Assembly (NCBI GenBank): GCA_964521865.1
Contig: CAZFTJ010000002.1
Coordinates: forward strand, 1-64,000
Length of the DNA: 64,000 nucleotides
DNA from: CAYSRJ01 sp964521865
GTDB taxonomy: Bacteria > Spirochaetota > B62-G9 > DRHN01
Direction of reading: 5' to 3'
Notes under the pieces: model-generated
The model's input: the letters and a program-made list of their open reading frames with translations, nothing else
Database searches by the model: none
What the model was told of the DNA's origin: nothing
In this document: positions 33,575-41,872 of the stretch, in pieces
Position numbering within the stretch: the first letter of the stretch is position 1
Layout: each line of letters starts with the position of its first letter
Program-made: the position numbers and the translations under genes

Positions 33575-34504
33575 TTATAAAAGGTCCAGGGGGCCGAGAA
33601 TCGGTTTCGGATCAATAATATGCCTGCTCCACCACCTGTTTCTTCCGGGCAGGTCCATAGCAATCCCCATTAGTTCCGTCATGTACAGGATGGGAATTCC
33701 ATCATGGGCCCTGCATGACTGCCGCATATCGAGGTTGATTTGGCACAGTCCGCATCCCGTCATGATAAGGTGTGCATCGGCTTCAACGGCCATACCGGTT
33801 ATCCTGTCTGCAATATCTGTTGCTATTGAACCATGGGTCATTCCCAAATCGGCACCGCAGCAGTCCGTTTTATAGGACCAGTCCAGAGGCTCACCACCCA
33901 GAGTCCGGATAATGTCGTCAAGAAATGTCGGGTTTTCATGGCTTCCCATCTGAACGATCTCTGGAGAACGTACCAGCAGACATCCGTAATAGGAAACGAC
34001 GCGGAGTCCTGAAAGCGGTTTTTTCACGTTGCGTTTCAGCTCTGTCAGTCCCAGCTGTTCCAGAATAACTTCGTGTGTCGTTTTTATTTCGAGATTCCCC
34101 TTATATGTAAAACCCACTATATCTTCGAGCTTTTCCCTCATCCCGGTATCTTTCGAAAGCACATACTGCGCCTTTTTAATATTATTGAAACATGCCGGGC
34201 ATGGAACAGCAAGAGGGAGGCCGCCGGCCTGAGCTCTGGCTATGTTTCTGGCTGGAAGCGTAAGACCCAGCACTTTATTCAGGCTGTGGGCCGCAGCGCC
34301 TCCGCAACAGTTCCAGTCGTCCATCTCCAGAAGACGTATACCAAGCGCATCAAAAACCTCCTGCATGGAAATACTGTACTCGATCCCCGTCGAGTGCGCT
34401 GTACAACCTGGATAAAATAATAATTCCGATCCCCGGGCCGTTCTTTTCAAAGTGCCTCCTGTGCTGCTGATCCTCTTAAAACGAAGAAAATTACTCTTCA
34501 ACAA
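33575..34504 (-). CDS. hdrB: Heterodisulfide reductase catalytic subunit HdrB
   Basis: This 309-residue protein has two cysteine-rich CCG domains. First: LFYPGCTAHSTGIEYSIS, DDWNCCGGAAAHSLNK and AVPCPACFNNIKKAQYVL. Second: VVSYYGCLLVRSPEIVQM, KTDCCGADLGMTHGSI and MTGCGLCQINLDMRQSC. Both have the C, CC, CxxC pattern that binds the noncubane [4Fe-4S] clusters reducing disulfides in HdrB. The natural substrate in a non-methanogen may be a DsrC-like protein or another thiol; no dsrC is in this window. The first 25 residues are an extra basic extension, so the start may lie downstream. It overlaps hdrC by 14 bases. Confidence 0.85.
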   Translation of the reverse strand: MLKSNFLRFKRISSTGGTLKRTARGSELLFYPGCTAHSTGIEYSISMQEVFDALGIRLLEMDDWNCCGGAAAHSLNKVLGLTLPARNIARAQAGGLPLAVPCPACFNNIKKAQYVLSKDTGMREKLEDIVGFTYKGNLEIKTTHEVILEQLGLTELKRNVKKPLSGLRVVSYYGCLLVRSPEIVQMGSHENPTFLDDIIRTLGGEPLDWSYKTDCCGADLGMTHGSIATDIADRITGMAVEADAHLIMTGCGLCQINLDMRQSCRAHDGIPILYMTELMGIAMDLPGRNRWWSRHIIDPKPILGPLDLL

Positions 34505-35078
34505 TCGTGCCGTACGAACCTTTTTTATGGACTCTCCCGTCTTTACCAGTCCTCTCGTAGAGTGTGCGTATCTCTTTGATCCCTTTAATGCGCACAGGCT
34601 TTAAGGGCAGCTTTCCCTTGGAAAACAGGGTTAGGCCGGACGATACGTTTGAAAGGATGTCAAAGCTGCGAAGTATATAGGTCATAAAAAATGTGACCTC
34701 GTGCAGCCTGCCCCATGTCCTGATCGACCTTAGAAACTCTTCATGCAGCATCACAACATTTTTTTCTACACTGTACGAGTATCCTTCCTCACAGGACATT
34801 TCACGCAGGGTGTCCATTACCACGCTCATGTCCACTTCATTCGGACAGCGCACACCGCAGGTCATACAGGATACGCACAGCCAGATAGCACGGGAGCTCA
34901 ATACCTTCTCTTTCTCCCCGTACTGTATCATACGTATGAGAGTGTTGGGCTCGTAATCCGTATATCGGGATACGGGACACCCTGCAAAACATTTCAGGCA
35001 CTGGTAGCAGACTTTTATATTCTGTCCGCTTTTATTCTCCACTTCACTGCTGAAATTTTTATCGCATGTCATATTCAT
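34491..35078 (-). CDS. hdrC: HdrC iron-sulfur subunit
   Basis: This 195-residue protein has two [4Fe-4S] motifs, VCYQCLKCFAGCPVSRYTDY near residue 24 and WLCVSCMTCGVRCPNEVDMS near residue 67. A helical C-terminus includes EVTFFMTYILRSFDILSNVS. It is the usual HdrC partner of HdrB, whose gene it overlaps by 14 bases, and it starts immediately after the HdrA-GltD fusion. It would relay electrons from an HdrA to the HdrB disulfide site. Confidence 0.85.
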   Translation of the reverse strand: MNMTCDKNFSSEVENKSGQNIKVCYQCLKCFAGCPVSRYTDYEPNTLIRMIQYGEKEKVLSSRAIWLCVSCMTCGVRCPNEVDMSVVMDTLREMSCEEGYSYSVEKNVVMLHEEFLRSIRTWGRLHEVTFFMTYILRSFDILSNVSSGLTLFSKGKLPLKPVRIKGIKEIRTLYERTGKDGRVHKKGSYGTIVEE

Positions 35079-38000
35079 CTACTCCAAAGCCGCGCTTATC
35101 ATCTCCGCAACCTGCTTCTTCCTGAACCCGAGCTGCTGTATCGCTCCCGAAGGACATGCGCTTGCACAGGCTCCACAGCTCTTGCACAGAGCGGTGTTGA
35201 TACGTGAAAACCGTTTCTCCCTGACCGTTACCAGCTCCGGCGCATCGTAATTGCAGACGGATACACAGATCCCGCATCCGGCGCATACGTCTTCATCGAC
35301 TGAAGAGACGACAGCTTCAGGAGTGTAGTCGGGTTTTGAAATAATAGTCACTGCCCGGCCTGAAGCGGCTTCGGCCTGCGCTATTGTCTCGTCCAGATTT
35401 TTCGGAGCATGAGCCAGTCCCGCAAGGAAAACACCGCTTACCGAAAAATCGACCGGCCTGAGTTTCATATGTGCTTCGAGAAAAAACCTGTCTTTTGTGA
35501 GAGGCACTTTGAGCATCTGTGCTACAGTTTCTGCATCTTCCCTCGGAACGACTGCCGGAGCAAGGACAAGCAGATCAGCGCTGATCTGCAGAACCCTGTT
35601 AAGAACAGGATCTGAAACATTTATCTGTATTTTTTCATCAACGGCCGTTACGTCCGGTTTGTGATCAAGATCATACCTCACAAACTTTACTCCCTTATTC
35701 CGTGCTTCCGTATAGTATCTTTCACGAAATCCGTAGCTTCTTACCTCCCGGTACAGGATGAACACATCCGTCCGGGGATTTTTCTCTTTTATCTTCAGGG
35801 CGTTCTTGATGGCCTGTGAACAGCATATACGGCTACAGTACATCCTGTCCCCCTCGCGTGAACCCACGCATTGAATCATCACCACCCTCTCTGCGCTGAA
35901 ATTACCGCTTGCAAGTCTCTGTTCCAGATCGAGCTGCGTGATCACTCGCTCATCCCCGCCGTACAGGTACTCGGTTGTTTCAAGCTCCATCGCTCCGGTG
36001 GCGACTATCACAGCTCCGTGCTCGAACTCGGCTTCTCTTCCCTTCTGGTTGATTTTTGTCCTGAAATTACCGACAAATCCGTCGACGGATTCGATATTCG
36101 CTCCTGTCCAGACCATTATATTGGAATGCCCGGCAACTCTGTCTATCATCTTCACGAGCTCTGTCTGAGGATCCAGTTCCCCGCCTAGAATATAGTGCAC
36201 GCGCCTCAAATTCCCGCCCAACCCGTCCTCCCTCTCCACAAGGTTTACCTCAAAACCCTGCTCGGCAAGATCGAGCGCAGCCGTCATACCCGCGATTCCC
36301 CCGCCTATGACGAGCACACCGCTTATGATCGGCATCGGGAAGCTGTAGAGAGGTTCAAGAAGCCGGGCTTTTGCTACCGCCATGCGCACAAGGTCCTTCG
36401 CCTTCTGTGTGGCTTTTACAGGCTCGTGCATGTGAACCCAGGAACACTGGTCGCGGATATTGGCCATTTCAAAGAGGTAGGGATTCAGACCCGCTTCGCG
36501 TACCGTGTTTCTGAAGAGAGGCTCGTGCGTTCTCGGGGTGCAGGAGGCGACGATCACTCTGTTAAGGTCATTCTCCCGGATCAATTCCTTGATCTTCTCC
36601 TGAGTATCATTCGAACAGGTATACAGATTATCGTCCGCATAGATCACATCAGGCAAAGCCCTCGCGTATTCGACTACTTCCGGAACGTTGACCACTCCGG
36701 CGATGTTCGTACCGCAGTGGCAGACAAACACACCGATACGGGGAAGTTGCCCGACAACGTCCTTCTCAGGAGGAAACTCCTTTGGTGTTATGAGGGTCCC
36801 GGTGACATCGGCAAGCAGTGTGCGCGCCATCGAAGCGGCACCGCTCGCCTGCACGACCGTTTCGGGTATATCCTTTGGCTCTGTAAACGGGCCGCAGACG
36901 AATATTCCTTCTCTGCTTGATTCAACCGGCCTGAACGGATCGGTCCAGCAGAAACCATGCCGGTTGAGCCTGATCCCAAGCATACGGCTCATATCTTTGA
37001 GCTGTTCGGGTATCCCCATACCCACGGACAGAACCACCATGTCATAATCTTCAAAAACAACCTCTCCTCCACCGTTTATATGATGTATCCTGAGCCTGTT
37101 ATTTTCAATCTCTTCCACAGCCGAAGGGCGGCACCTGATATAACGGACGCCCATACCCACGGCCCTCTCGTAGTACTCCTCAAATCCCTTGCCAAAGGCA
37201 CGAATATCCATGTAGTACACATGACAATCCAATCCTCCCTCAACATGCTCCTTGGCTATGAGCGCCTCCTTTGTCGCATACATACAGCAGACCGAAGAGC
37301 AGTAGTTTCTCGATTGATCCCGGGATGCGACGCATTGAATGAATGCAATCCTCTCAGGAGTTCGTCCATCCGAGGGCCGCAGCACGCTGCCGCCGTAGGG
37401 GCCCGTTGAGCTTAATATCCGTTCAAACTCAAGGGCGGTTACAACATTCGGATACTGCCAGTAGTTGTATTCAAGCCTTGTGTTGCCGCTGAAGAGCTCA
37501 TAACCGGGAGACAGAATAACCGCACCGACGTTAAGGTCTATGGTAGTTTGCGACGGCATGGTATGGTCCACGGCCCCGACTTTGCAGCTTTCGACACACT
37601 TCAGGCACTCTGAGCATATTCCGCAGTTAAGACATCTCTCGGCCTCCTCAAGGGCCTGCTCTTCGGTATATCCCATTTGAACTTCAAAAAAATTCTTCCT
37701 GAGCTCATCCGAAGCTGCCGCGGCCCGAACCCGTCCTCTGCTGTCCTTTGCCCTTTGCCGTATTTCATCAGGAGATAATTCCACCATGGGAATCGTGCTC
37801 ACGTCCCCTGTGTGAGAACGTCCGTCAAGATACCGATCTATCGATCGTGCCGCTCTGTGACCTGCAGCGATGGCATCGACGACAAACGCGGGCCCGGTAA
37901 CGACGTCTCCGCCTGCAAAAACGCCTTCTATTGACGTCGCCATAGTTTCTTGATCTACCATAATTGTTCCGCGTTTCGTCAATTCTATGCCGTCGTCTGA

Positions 38001-39554
38001 GAAGGGGATATCCGGCGCCTGTCCGATAGCAGCAATCAGGGTATCAACTGCAATAGAAAAATTGGAGCCTTCCACAGAAACAGGACGCCTTCTGCCGCTT
38101 GCGTCACGATCACCAAGCTCCATTTTAATACACTCTATTCCTGTAAGCCTGCCGTTCTCTTCGTAGCATTTAACCGGCGCTGCAAGAAACTGTATTTCCA
38201 CGCCCTCGTAAAGGGCCTCATCGATTTCTTCTTCCTGAGCCGGCATCTCGGCCCTTGTTCTGCGATAGAGGATGACAACTTCTTTTCCCAGTCTTTTTGC
38301 GACCCTGGCAGCATCGATGGCCGTGTTGCCCCCGCCGATAACAGTAACCTTTTGTCCGATATCGACATCTTCATGAAGGTTTATTCTCCTCAAAAACTCT
38401 ACTCCGTCAATAACGCCTTCTGCATCTTCACCGGGTATTTTTAATTTATATCCCCTGTGCGTCCCGGTTGCGATAAATACCGCATCATACCCGTCATTGA
38501 GGAGAGCGGAAATACTGTCAACCCGCGTCCCGCTCTTTAGTTCTATCCCGTCCGCCAGAATGTTTTGAATATCCCACTCCAGTCTGTCTTTCGGAAGCCT
38601 GTACTCGGGAATGCCCACACGCATCATACCGCCTGCGACAGAAAGCGCTTCATACACAGTTACCCTGTACCCGATCATCTTCAAATCCCACGCTGCTGTC
38701 AATCCGGCAGGGCCCGAGCCTATAATTGCGATGGGGCTTGAAGACGTGTCGGTTTCGGAAGATGCAGGATTTTTGCTGTTGCCTTCCACTGTTTGGCCCA
38801 TTATGATATTTTTCTGTTTTTCGACTATAGCGTTCCTGTTTTCATACGCCCAATCGGCGACGAACCTCTTAAGCGCCATAATCGAGACGGGCTCATCAAC
38901 TCTCTTCCTGCTGCACTCTTTTTCACAGGGGTGGTAACATACTCGTCCGCAAACAGAGGGAAAGGGATTGTCCCGTCTTATCACGTTGAATGCATCTTCA
39001 AAATTCTTCGCTCTGATCAGGGCGACATACCCCTGAACCTTTTGCCCGGCAGGACAGGTGCAGCTGCATGGTGCACGGCCCTCTTTTTTGATTGTAAAAT
39101 AATTGGGTATCGCCTGGGGATACCTCCGGTAAACCGCTTTTGTAGCATTCAGGAAGGTGTTGTATTCGGAAGGAATTTCTACAGGGCAGCTTTCTTCACA
39201 CTCGCCGCATCCGGTACACGTGGTTTCATCGATATACCTGGCTTTCTTTTTCAGCCTTACGGTGAAATCGCCCGGCGCACCTTCGATGCCGTCGATTTCT
39301 GCCAGTGTAATAATCTCAATATCCTTATGGCGTCCAACCTCAACAAGGCGAGGCGCCATTGTGCACATTGCGCAGTCATTCGTAGGAAATGTCTTGTCCA
39401 GCTGTGACATTACCCCGCCGATACATGACTTTTTATCTATCAAATAGACTTTTATTCCCGATTCGGCAAGATCCAGAGCTGCCTGCATCCCCCCGATACC
39501 CGCACCTACAACCAGAGCTGAGCCCACTTTTTTTTCGAGAGGAGCTTTTTGCAT
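35079..39554 (-). CDS. hdrA: HdrA with inserted GltD/NfnB-like NAD(P)H module (copy 1)
   Basis: The product has 1491 residues and opens the operon. Residues 1-155 are an HdrA FAD start (SALVVGAGIGGMQAALDLAE; CTGCGECEESCPVEIP). Residues about 157-690 are a complete GltD-type unit: an Fe-S dicluster region (CSCTCPAGQKVQGYVALIRA; CGRVCYHPCEKECSRKRVDE), FAD site PIAIIGSGPAGLTAAWDLKM, NAD(P) site VTVIGGGNTAIDAARVAKRL and EGVFAGGDVVTGPAFVVDAI. The HdrA frame then resumes with CLNCGICSECLKCVESCKVG and YCSSVCCMYATK, an intact middle domain (VFVCHCGTNIAGVVNV; CTPRTHEPLFR), a second FAD site and two C-terminal ferredoxin motifs. The insert adds a further flavin and NAD(P)H site, as in NfnB. A Rex-like site lies about 50 bases upstream. 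Confidence 0.85.
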   Translation of the reverse strand: MQKAPLEKKVGSALVVGAGIGGMQAALDLAESGIKVYLIDKKSCIGGVMSQLDKTFPTNDCAMCTMAPRLVEVGRHKDIEIITLAEIDGIEGAPGDFTVRLKKKARYIDETTCTGCGECEESCPVEIPSEYNTFLNATKAVYRRYPQAIPNYFTIKKEGRAPCSCTCPAGQKVQGYVALIRAKNFEDAFNVIRRDNPFPSVCGRVCYHPCEKECSRKRVDEPVSIMALKRFVADWAYENRNAIVEKQKNIIMGQTVEGNSKNPASSETDTSSSPIAIIGSGPAGLTAAWDLKMIGYRVTVYEALSVAGGMMRVGIPEYRLPKDRLEWDIQNILADGIELKSGTRVDSISALLNDGYDAVFIATGTHRGYKLKIPGEDAEGVIDGVEFLRRINLHEDVDIGQKVTVIGGGNTAIDAARVAKRLGKEVVILYRRTRAEMPAQEEEIDEALYEGVEIQFLAAPVKCYEENGRLTGIECIKMELGDRDASGRRRPVSVEGSNFSIAVDTLIAAIGQAPDIPFSDDGIELTKRGTIMVDQETMATSIEGVFAGGDVVTGPAFVVDAIAAGHRAARSIDRYLDGRSHTGDVSTIPMVELSPDEIRQRAKDSRGRVRAAAASDELRKNFFEVQMGYTEEQALEEAERCLNCGICSECLKCVESCKVGAVDHTMPSQTTIDLNVGAVILSPGYELFSGNTRLEYNYWQYPNVVTALEFERILSSTGPYGGSVLRPSDGRTPERIAFIQCVASRDQSRNYCSSVCCMYATKEALIAKEHVEGGLDCHVYYMDIRAFGKGFEEYYERAVGMGVRYIRCRPSAVEEIENNRLRIHHINGGGEVVFEDYDMVVLSVGMGIPEQLKDMSRMLGIRLNRHGFCWTDPFRPVESSREGIFVCGPFTEPKDIPETVVQASGAASMARTLLADVTGTLITPKEFPPEKDVVGQLPRIGVFVCHCGTNIAGVVNVPEVVEYARALPDVIYADDNLYTCSNDTQEKIKELIRENDLNRVIVASCTPRTHEPLFRNTVREAGLNPYLFEMANIRDQCSWVHMHEPVKATQKAKDLVRMAVAKARLLEPLYSFPMPIISGVLVIGGGIAGMTAALDLAEQGFEVNLVEREDGLGGNLRRVHYILGGELDPQTELVKMIDRVAGHSNIMVWTGANIESVDGFVGNFRTKINQKGREAEFEHGAVIVATGAMELETTEYLYGGDERVITQLDLEQRLASGNFSAERVVMIQCVGSREGDRMYCSRICCSQAIKNALKIKEKNPRTDVFILYREVRSYGFRERYYTEARNKGVKFVRYDLDHKPDVTAVDEKIQINVSDPVLNRVLQISADLLVLAPAVVPREDAETVAQMLKVPLTKDRFFLEAHMKLRPVDFSVSGVFLAGLAHAPKNLDETIAQAEAASGRAVTIISKPDYTPEAVVSSVDEDVCAGCGICVSVCNYDAPELVTVREKRFSRINTALCKSCGACASACPSGAIQQLGFRKKQVAEMISAALE

Positions 39555-39585
39555 GACGTTTGGCTTAAAATCGTTATTAAAAAAT

Positions 39586-39612
39586 ATTATATTAATACCA
39601 TAAGTATGTTAA
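39586..39612 (-). promoter_or_regulatory. Candidate promoter of the hdr-flox operon
   Basis: On the minus strand, TTAACA (39612-39607) and TATAAT (39591-39586) are separated by 15 bases, slightly short. The -10 lies about 32 bases upstream of the HdrA-GltD start. The -35 falls inside the Rex-like palindrome. Confidence 0.4.
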
Positions 39613-39623
39613 TTTCTTAACAT
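39606..39623. promoter_or_regulatory. Rex-like operator upstream of the hdr-flox operon
   Basis: ATGTTAATTTCTTAACAT is a palindrome with seven-base arms and a four-base spacer. It fits TGTTAAnnnnTTAACA, the core of the TTGTTAAnnnnTTAACAA site known for the NADH-sensing repressor Rex in Clostridia. It overlaps the candidate -35, so binding would block transcription. No rex gene is in the window. Confidence 0.55.
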
Positions 39624-39928
39624 TTTCATTCGAACTCTTTCGTCCTGGAATGACATGCGAGCCCACCGTTGAGAGAATCTTATGAGCCGTGCAAGCCCGT
39701 CGAACTATTTTTTTGCGCGTGCCAGCGTGATAACCGAAAGTAATTATATGTAACTACTCAAAAAAATAATATTTGTATTTTATTTATAATCAGCATACAC
39801 TATAAAAAACATTTGTCAAGGATTTTAGAGAGAAAATTACAGGCTGGCTGCGAAGCCCGCTGGCACATAGATTGAAAACAATCTATAATCGAATAAATTT
39901 TTAATTCAGCGGATTAAGAGAAGCTTTA

Positions 39929-41284
39929 ATGAATCAATTTAAGCATATTATTGATAAAAAAAAGTTTGGTGAAAGAATAAAATGGCTTATCAAATTGAGA
40001 TGGATTGCCGCCCTCAGTCTATTTATCGTTATTACAGGTGCACATTATCTTCTTAATATAGAATTAAAGGTGGTGCCCCTGTACATTGGAAATTGTATAC
40101 TGGTGTTTTATAATATCATTTTTTCATTTTATAAAAAACGCCTTGATTATCAAGAAAATTATCCGGGGTGGTTAAAAAAGGCAAATTTTCTTGCTAATAT
40201 CCAGAGCTCGCTCGATTTAACATTGCTGACATTCTTAATACATTATTCAGGAGGCATAGAAAATCCCTTTATCTTTTTTTATATATTTCATATGGTTATA
40301 GCGAGCATCATTTTATCCAACAGGGCCGCCTATCTTCAGGCCACATTCGCCATAGTCATTTTCGGATTTGTCATGGGGGGGGAAAGCGTAAAGCTGCTTC
40401 ACCATTACAATCTACCCGTGTTTGCTTTGGAAGAATCGTCTTCGAACGTATCCTTTAACTACTTTCTCGTACGATTCCCGGCGTTTTTTTCAACATTATA
40501 TATAACCGTTTACATGAGCACAAACGTCATTAACGTGTTGAGGGAGCGTGAAAGAGAATTAAAAAGGGCAAACGAACAGCTTGAAGAAAAGGACAGAATT
40601 AAATCGCAGTACGTCATGAATGTCACTCATGACCTTAAAAGCTCTCTCTCCACAATTCAAACATGCCTGAGGGTGGTTCTTGCTGGTTTTACCGGTTCAA
40701 TATCCGCAAAATCAAGAGCTATGATCGACAGGGCTGAACAGAGAAGCCAGAGCTTGTATCATTTTGTCGAGGACCTTCTGGATCTCTCTAAAATCAGGGC
40801 CACCAGAACAATTGCAAAGGAAGAGGTAACGGTCTCGAAAGCGATTAATACCGTTGTTGAGCAGCTCAAACCGCAGATTAAAAAGGCCGTGCTGGGCCTG
40901 GTTGTTGAGAATGACAGCGGCGATGCTGCTGTTTTCGGCAATCAAAAACTCATTGAAGATATGTTTTTAAATGTAATCGTCAACGCCATTAAATATACTC
41001 CTTCAGGCGGCACGATTATGATAAAATCCCGGAGATTGGAAGGATCAAATGATGTACAGGTTTCTATAACAGATACGGGAATAGGAATTTCCGAAAATGA
41101 TTTGCCTCATATTTTTGAAGATTTTTACCGGGCAGAAAATGCGGAAGAATTAAAAGAAGACGGCACCGGCCTGGGGTTGTCAATCGTCAAGCAGATTGTT
41201 GAAGTACATGGAGGAAAAATTACTGTTGAAAGCCAGATGGGGAAAACAAGCTCCTTTGTATTTACCCTACCCGGCTGCAACTGA
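39929..41284 (+). CDS. Membrane sensor histidine kinase
   Basis: The product has 451 residues. The N-terminal 200 residues carry about six hydrophobic segments (IKLRWIAALSLFIVITGAHY; FIFFYIFHMVIASIILSNRA; FPAFFSTLYITVYMSTNVIN) and no recognised periplasmic domain. A short coiled linker (REREREL...EQLEEKDR) leads to the HisKA box NVTHDLKSSLSTIQTC with the phosphorylated His. The ATPase follows: VNAIKYTPSGG (N box), DTGIGISENDLPHIF (G1) and DGTGLGLSIVKQIVEVHGG (G2). It lies 53 bases before a response regulator with a strong ribosome site, forming a two-component pair next to the hdr-flox operon. The signal is unknown; a membrane redox or quinone signal would suit the context. Confidence 0.85.
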   Translation: MNQFKHIIDKKKFGERIKWLIKLRWIAALSLFIVITGAHYLLNIELKVVPLYIGNCILVFYNIIFSFYKKRLDYQENYPGWLKKANFLANIQSSLDLTLLTFLIHYSGGIENPFIFFYIFHMVIASIILSNRAAYLQATFAIVIFGFVMGGESVKLLHHYNLPVFALEESSSNVSFNYFLVRFPAFFSTLYITVYMSTNVINVLRERERELKRANEQLEEKDRIKSQYVMNVTHDLKSSLSTIQTCLRVVLAGFTGSISAKSRAMIDRAEQRSQSLYHFVEDLLDLSKIRATRTIAKEEVTVSKAINTVVEQLKPQIKKAVLGLVVENDSGDAAVFGNQKLIEDMFLNVIVNAIKYTPSGGTIMIKSRRLEGSNDVQVSITDTGIGISENDLPHIFEDFYRAENAEELKEDGTGLGLSIVKQIVEVHGGKITVESQMGKTSSFVFTLPGCN

Positions 41285-41336
41285 TCGCAACCGATCAAGA
41301 AAGAAAAACACCAGTTTAAAGAGGAGGTTATGTATT

Positions 41337-41783
41337 ATGGATAACAAAACGAAGATTTTAATAATTGAAGACGACAAGGATACATCCGAAGCGATGAGAA
41401 TAGCGCTCGAGGCCCAGGATTTCCGCATTGTCACGGCTTACGATCCACAGGAAGGTCTTCAGAAAGCAAGAGAAGACGCACCCGATTTAATCATCCTTGA
41501 CGTTATGTTTGGAAGAAAAGAGAGGGCTATCGGATTTGATTACGCGATGGAAATGAAGAAGGACAAAAGCCTTGCATCCGTTCCCATCCTGATGGTTACG
41601 GCAGTAAATGCAAGGTATCCAAATTTCGATTTTTCACCACGAACGGACAATGAGTATCTTCCGGTGGACGAATTTATCGATAAACCCGCCCATCCGGATG
41701 ATTTAATTTTTAAAGTGAAAAAGCTCCTCAAGCAGAAAACAAGCAAATGGGTAAACTGGCCCCACCAATCATCCGTAGACTAG
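41337..41783 (+). CDS. Single-domain response regulator
   Basis: This 148-residue receiver protein starts at the ATG at 41337 after GAGGAGGT; a longer frame into the kinase gene is not used. It has the acidic pair (KILIIEDDKDTSEAM), the phosphorylation Asp (LIILDVMFGRKERAI), the conserved Thr (VPILMVTAVNARY) and the Lys (VDEFIDKPAHPDDLIFKVK). The loop after the Asp is longer than in CheY, and no output domain is present. It is probably phosphorylated by the preceding kinase. The downstream target is not known. Confidence 0.85.
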   Translation: MDNKTKILIIEDDKDTSEAMRIALEAQDFRIVTAYDPQEGLQKAREDAPDLIILDVMFGRKERAIGFDYAMEMKKDKSLASVPILMVTAVNARYPNFDFSPRTDNEYLPVDEFIDKPAHPDDLIFKVKKLLKQKTSKWVNWPHQSSVD

Positions 41784-41872
41784 GGTACATCTTGAAAACC
41801 GTCGGCAGGATTTACCGCGGCCCGGATGCGCTGTTCGATAAACAGTCGAATCATACGGAAATTTACCGTTTG

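Larger units (their letters stand above)
39555..39928. other. Divergent intergenic region, hdr-flox operon and histidine kinase
   Basis: No gene is visible. Near the left end it holds the leftward promoter and Rex-like site of the hdr-flox operon (listed separately). The right part should drive the rightward histidine kinase, but I could not settle on one promoter. A small stem, GGCT-GCGA-AGCC, lies near 39846. Confidence 0.5.
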
